Assembly (NCBI GenBank): GCA_012295275.1 | Contig: CM022669.1 | Span: 670,573 to 725,572, forward strand | Direction: 5' to 3' | Length of the DNA: 55,000 nt | Origin: Chrysomallon squamiferum | Lineage: Eukaryota > Mollusca > Gastropoda > Neomphalida > Peltospiridae | Shown: piece by piece, positions 49,601 through 55,000 of the stretch | How positions within the stretch are numbered: position 1 is the first letter of the stretch | Layout: every line of letters starts with the position of its first letter | The notes under the pieces: model-generated | Told to the model about the DNA's origin: nothing | The model's input: only the letters and a program-made list of their open reading frames with translations | Databases searched by the model: none | Made by a program: the position numbers and the translations under genes

Positions 49601-50820
49601 CAAAAACATCAACAAGAAATAAACTAAATTTCAACATTAAACAATTAGCATCTTTTTTGTTCTTTCTTTTTCAAGAGCATCTGTTTTCTTTCTGATCTTG
49701 AAATTACAAAACTTCTTTAAGACAAATTAAAATTTAAGATATATAAAACTTTTTTCTTCAAGAACATCCATATGTGATTCAGTCTTGTCTAACAGCTGTC
49801 TAATTTTACATCACCCCCACCCACCCCTCACTTTCTGCTGCTGTTTTTCCTGTGTGTGACACATACAGTCTGACTTCAGTTAATAATTAATGATGAACAA
49901 ATGTCACTGACAACTCTCCTGTTTTAGCTACAGGTGACAAAGTGTGTGTTTACTCTAAGTGTGTGTGTGTGTACACTAAGTGTGTGTGTGTACTCTAAGT
50001 GTGTGTGTGTACACTACGTGACACCATTGTTACGTTCTAATTTGTTACTTTATACTTTACTGAACAAAATTCAACATGTAAAGTAGATAAAGAATTTACA
50101 GAGTATGTATCAAAAAATATAATAATAAAAACAATTAAATTAAAATTAAAGAATAAGTAAATAAAAAAGTAATAGTAATGATGATGATAATATAATAATA
50201 ATAATAATATAATAATGGCAAATGTATGAAGATACTCAAAATAATAAATTTCACACTGAATGACAATACCATCATACATACTGAGATTGGTAACATTTTA
50301 ATGTTTATATAAAATGCAAAGCAATAATCACACATCAGATCGATTCCATAGAAAATACAAAACAATACAGAGACATACATACTGAGCCACATACACATAT
50401 ACACATAGAAAAATACACACACAGACACACTGACACACACACATACACACACATATATTATTTCCAACTGTTCTTTGTTAATTAAATTTTAAAATCTGAC
50501 ACTGTTCTTTATCCTTTCAAATTTATTTACTTGATTTACTTTTTCAGTCATTAAAAAGACAAGTTTGGAATCAGATTACTGCAGCTTTCACACTAATGGA
50601 CAGTGAAAAACAGACTGAATTATTAAAACAATAAATAACAATTTGCAGCGAGAATTAGAGACAGTAAGATCATCAAAGTCGTCCAAGTGTGAAAAAGTGC
50701 AGTCATGTGTGCAAAATAACAAGAAAATGACGTATCTGTGTTAGAGTGAAGTCAGATGATAAAGGAATCATCAACTGTTCATCAAACACAGAGATATCTT
50801 CACTTTGTCTTTGACAAGCT
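49601..50820. other. CpG-poor sequence with short TG/CA arrays, no gene seen
   Basis: A 22-bp-spaced CTAAGTGTGTGTGTGT repeat lies at 49950-50020, an ATAATA block at 50190-50215 and CA runs at 50390-50455. Nothing else identified. Confidence 0.5.
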
Positions 50821-50827
50821 TAATTAC

Positions 50828-51300
50828 TCAGAGATAACAAGTTGAATCACAGAGATAACAAATTGAATCACAGAGACAAGTTGAATCACAGAGATAACAA
50901 ACTGAATCACAGATATAACAAGTTGAATCACAGAGATAACAAACTGAATCACAGATAACTAGTTGAATCAAAGTGATAACAAGTTGAATAACAGAGACAA
51001 GTTGAATCACAGAGATAACAAACTGAATCACAGATATAACAAGTTGAATCACGAAGATAACAAACTGAATTAGGAAGATAACTAATTGAATCAAAGATAA
51101 TAAGTTGAATCAAAGAGACAAGTTGAATCAATTTGAAACAAACAATCACAGATAAACAAGCTGAATCAAAGAGATAACAGTTTGAAACACAGACAGCAAG
51201 CTGAATCAGAGATAACAATTTGAAACACAGAGATAACAAACTGAATCACAGAGATAACAAGTTGAATTGAAGATAACAAGTTGAAACATAGAGAAAGCAG
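50828..51300. repeat. 21-bp minisatellite, about 22 copies
   Basis: The unit is AAGTTGAATCACAGAGATAA plus C. Variants include AACTGAATC and deletion of AGATAA. The two open minus-strand frames repeat QLVI and CYLCDST and are artefacts. Confidence 0.94.
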
Positions 51301-52390
51301 GTGAAACAAATTGTTATTTTTGCTCACAGAGATAATGAATAAAAACTGTCAATTTTTTCTGAGATTGAAACCACTGACAGCTGGATCAATCCTCCTGACT
51401 GTCTCCTAGACTACATCCAGTTCCAGTTAGCTAAATATCAAACAACACTGGTGATGACAGAAAATATCTTTTCTGTATTAATAATAAACAGTGATAACTT
51501 GCTTCCTCCTTACTAATCAGAATCACTAGAAAATTCAGAAAAACAACTGGTAACACAAAAATAAGGTTACATTTACCATTAATGAATATTTGTTTATTAA
51601 CATTATTTAATGACAGTACATGAACATTTGACCTTGACCTTTCTCGTATGAACTATTAGCATGATCTCTTTAACAGACATGGGGTACAAGCTGGAACGTG
51701 ATTTTATTTGCAACTTTTAACAAGGGTTACATACTGGGACAGGAAAGAGTCATTGTGCTGCTATTAACTGATTATGTTTCTTTTTCAAATTCCACTTTTG
51801 TTGGTCTACGGCAAAAATACAAATGGAAAAGGAGTGACAGACATTCAGATAGTGAGAAAGAGATACAGACAGTTAGAAAGAGATACAGACAGACAGAAGC
51901 TCTATAACTTTTTTTTTTTTTATTAGTTAAAAAGAAGGGAAAAGAAATAAAGAAAGAAAAGAGCAATTTAAAATACACCCCCTCATACATGACACAAAAA
52001 TCAATTGTTTTTAATTTTCATTCTGTGTAATCTTTAAGAACTTTGTCCTGGACTCATACATAAGCTAATCCTATCTGTTATCTCTACTCAGTTTTAATCA
52101 CTGTTTACAAGAGTGGTCCAGTCATGATTTAGTTTTACTTCTAGGTGTATTCAGTTACTGTGATGTCCAAGGTTCCACTCTGTCAGACTGTGGGTTTGTT
52201 TACAGGCTATTTTCAGATTGGGCAATCCATAATCAGTGTGGGACTTAGATTGTGTTTAATTAATCCATTATATCTGATTACAAGACATTCTCTCACTTCA
52301 AATGTCAGTGACCTCTGATAGTAAACTGAATGAGAATGAATGAAAGAGAAAACCAGTGAAGAGGGGAAAAGTAAAATAAACAAAATATGA
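51301..52390. other. CpG-poor unique sequence, no gene seen
   Basis: A short AGAGATACAGACAGTTAGAA duplication lies at 51850-51895. No coding signal recognised. Confidence 0.5.
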
Positions 52391-52948
52391 AAATCTCTCT
52401 ATCTATTTATTTATTTATTTATTTATTTATTCAAAAACATCAACAAGAAATATTTGATATGTTAATGGAAATTTTGATTGTCAAAGAAAATCTTTGACAT
52501 TAAATCAAAATGTTATTATATCTTAAAAAACAAAAGTCATTGTGTCTTATAAAAAATAAATAAAAAAGTACAAGAGAAAAAAGATTTGAATGTATAAAAT
52601 GAACAGAAAGAAAAAAAATATGACAATGCTAATTACATTTCTTATCTTCATAAATATTCAATAAGAATGTGTCAGTGTGTATTCTATTTCAAAATAAATG
52701 TTAAAAAAAAATCATTTGTTTGAACTTGAGGTTTAACTGAGAGGAAATTCACTAGATGTTTGAAATCAATCACTGTGAGAATGAACTGACTAGATAAACA
52801 CACACTGGTTCAGCTCAGTTTTACTTCTTCCACAAACTGGAATAATACCATCTCTCTCTCTTGTTCTTTTTTCTTCTCTCTTTCTTTCCTTTTCTCTGTC
52901 TTACTTTCTTCATATCTCTCTATCTCAGTCTTGTTCTCTGTATATATC

Positions 52949-52950
<2 letters not shown>
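52391..52950. other. AT-rich sequence with TTTA run, no gene seen
   Basis: TTTA run at 52403-52430. TTCAAAAACATCAACAAGAAAT follows it here and also follows the TTTA array at about 49599, so the two loci share a duplicated segment. Confidence 0.5.

Positions 52951-52952
<2 letters not shown>

Positions 52953-53006
<54 letters not shown>
52953..53006. repeat. CT microsatellite, 54 bp
   Basis: Uninterrupted CT repeat in CT-rich flanks. Confidence 0.96.
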
Positions 53007-53008
<2 letters not shown>

Positions 53009-53567
53009 GTAAATATACACACATATTCACACAACTGACATATACATATTCAATAAGTGCTATGTGAAAGGGTTTTGTTTTTAAATTATTATTGACTTTT
53101 AAAGTATCTCAGACAGACAGAATCAAATCAAGTTTATTTCTTTACCAAACATAACATTGAAAAATGAACACTTTCAGACTGGTACAAATGAAATGTTTTC
53201 ATTTAAGTTTCCAGTTCATCCTTACAATCTTAAAACTTATTTTCAATCACTAACACAAAGTAGCCAGATTTTCATCAAAACACACAACTAAGAAACTCTA
53301 AAGATTTACAACTTCCAAAGCGTATTATGAATATAATCATCTTTACTTTTAATAAAAACTCTACATCAGAAATATGTTTAATAAAGTAATTAAAATTGTT
53401 TTCATTTTCATTTACCAGTACTGTTCTTCTCCTTATCAAATGTTTTAATTTTTGGTTGCTATGGTTACCACACAGATTATTAAGAGGCCAGTTTGACTTT
53501 GAACTAACAAATAACTGTTCAAAGTAACACATGCTGAACTCCTCACCCCCCCTCCAGAAAATACTCA
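53007..53567. other. CpG-poor unique sequence with RFX-like site
   Basis: GGTTGCTATGGTTACC (53454-53469) is close to an RFX X-box. The 97-codon minus-strand frame at 53275-53568 has no recognisable domain. Confidence 0.4.
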
Positions 53568-54115
53568 ACTAGTAGAAAACATTAAACAGACATTTGAACT
53601 AAGATAACATTAAATAGACATTTAAACTAAGATAACATTAAACAGACATTTGAACTACATAATATTAGGCATCTGAACTGAAATAATATTAAACACATTT
53701 GAGCTAAAATAATACTGAACAGACATTTGAACTAAAATAAGATTAAACAGACATTTGAACTGAGATAATATTGAACAGCTATTTGAACTAAGATAATACT
53801 AAATATTTGAAGTGTAATAAATTTGAACTTAAAACAGACATTTGAACTGAAATATTAAACAGACATTTAAACAGAGAAAATGTTGAACTGACATTTGAAC
53901 TGAGATAATGTTAAACATTTGAACTGAAATTTAAATTGAATGTAAACTGAGATAATGTTAAACAGACATTTAAACTAAGAAAATGTTGAACTGAAGACAA
54001 CTGAGATAATATTAAATATATTTGAACAAAAATAATGTTAAACAGACATTTTAACTGAGATAATAATATCAAAAGACATGTGAACTAAGACAATGATAAA
54101 CAGACATTTGAACTG
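53568..54115. repeat. 28-bp minisatellite, about 19 copies, degenerate
   Basis: The core is AACAGACATTTGAACTGAGA then TAATATTA. Copy length and sequence vary widely (AAATATTTGAAGTG, AACTGACATTTGAAC), so the array looks old. Confidence 0.92.
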
Positions 54116-54314
54116 AAAAAAACAGTAAACTTTCTGAATGTAGTAATCATGTACATCTTGATAAAACAGTTATTTGTAGAAGACATCCAACCTTTTAAAA
54201 CTGGAGATAAAACTTCACAAACTGGTATGAAAAAACAAGTATTTACAAGGGAAATCAAACACGACTGCTGATTGATTAGCAAACACGTAGTTAATTGTTT
54301 TCAGACTTCATTAG

Positions 54315-54363
54315 TCATTTGGTCGGTGTAACCTTGGTTATTTTGATCCCCTGGTTCAAGACG
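54315..54363 (-). CDS. Weak candidate terminal exon of an unidentified minus-strand gene
   Basis: The minus strand shows an acceptor-like TTTGTGTTTGCCAG at 54377-54364 followed by an open stretch. In one frame, after a single leftover base, it reads VLNQGIKITKVTPTK and a stop at 54317-54315. A second frame is also open and runs to a stop at 54303-54301. The segment has more CpG than its neighbours, which fits constrained coding sequence inside a CpG-poor domain. I do not recognise the protein. It could be chance. Confidence 0.22.
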
Positions 54364-54930
54364 CTGGCAAACACAAAGATATGTGTATAGTGAGAACCTG
54401 TGTAGTTTATTCCACTGCATATACATCACATTAATCTCAGACACACATCTGTATCATTGAACACATACAAACCTGGAAAGCAAACTAGAACACTGCAAGC
54501 TGAAAGAGATTACACAAACTGGTGAAGCTACTAGAAAATAACTGTAAAGTTCTGAGTAATGAATGAGCCCATCTCCAGTATTCTGTAATAACAGTGAAAA
54601 ATCATCTATATGTAGAACATAGAAGAGAGAAAAAATAATGGATATTGAGATGAAAATTCATTATTGTAATTTTTATACAATGTTTTATTTTATTTTATTG
54701 ATGATTTGAATACTCCATATTAATTATTTTATTAACTTGTTTTTTTTTTTTTTGTTTTCTGTTTGTAAAACATAACAAAATCACGCCAGGAAATTCTCCT
54801 TCACTGGCCAAAGCACAAGACATTTCTGACAGTTTTATTAAATAGCAATTTTAGAAAAAAAAGAATTATATACTAAATTATATTGTTAGTCTGAAAAATT
54901 TCAGTTTTTTTCTTCAGTTTGCAACTATCC
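54364..54930. other. CpG-poor unique sequence, no gene supported
   Basis: Contains a T run (54740-54753). A minus-strand CTGTCAG near 54818-54825 looks acceptor-like, but no frame after it is convincing. Confidence 0.4.
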
Positions 54931-54943
54931 TTTCCTTCACTCT

Positions 54944-55000
54944 AACACACAAACACACACACTCACTCACACAAACAAACAAACACACACACACACACAC
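54944..55000. repeat. CA array continuing off the right edge
   Basis: CACACAAACACACACACTCA units and a terminal pure CA run. Confidence 0.93.

Overview
The window looks like nuclear DNA of an invertebrate animal, most likely a lophotrochozoan and probably a mollusc. The basis is AT-rich DNA packed with long perfect microsatellites and minisatellites, very low gene density, GT-AG splice signals, and one protein-coding gene of the animal MYORG (KIAA1161-like) branch of glycoside hydrolase family 31. The species cannot be fixed from the sequence alone.

Layout. Positions 1 to about 33.9 kb hold no gene I can support. This half is a mosaic of simple repeats (ATT, AAAT, GTTT, CT/GA, CTA, poly-A/T), AT-rich minisatellites (4.75, 12.1, 18.8, 23.1-24.65 and 29.3 kb) and short islands of unique, higher-GC, CpG-containing sequence. 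The islands carry palindromes that look like transcription-factor sites (CRE, E-box/CLEAR, RFX X-box, homeodomain, NRF1-like). They read like candidate regulatory elements in a gene-poor interval.

From about 33.9 kb to the right end the base usage changes. CpG becomes very rare while TpG/CpA is abundant, as expected of a methylated transcription unit or domain. This part contains the one clear gene, on the minus strand. A large exon at 38501-40450 encodes 649 residues and the stop. A short upstream exon at 46906-47061 joins it in phase across a 6,455-bp intron. The joined model is 701 residues, against roughly 714 for human MYORG. It predicts a type II membrane protein with a basic cytosolic tail, one membrane segment and a lumenal GH31 domain with six N-glycosylation sequons. 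The catalytic nucleophile Asp of the family is replaced by Leu, and the substrate-binding Asp pair and the Arg of the family motif are also missing, so this copy is probably a pseudoenzyme.

The intron is filled with minisatellites: 31-bp, 25-bp, mixed 27/32-bp and 26-bp arrays plus CT, GA and CA tracts. The first array starts under 30 bp from the 3' splice site. The 47-55 kb interval holds further CA-rich, 21-bp and 28-bp arrays, and a weak candidate terminal exon of another minus-strand gene at 54315-54363. Nearly all other open frames in the window are translations of simple repeats and are not genes.
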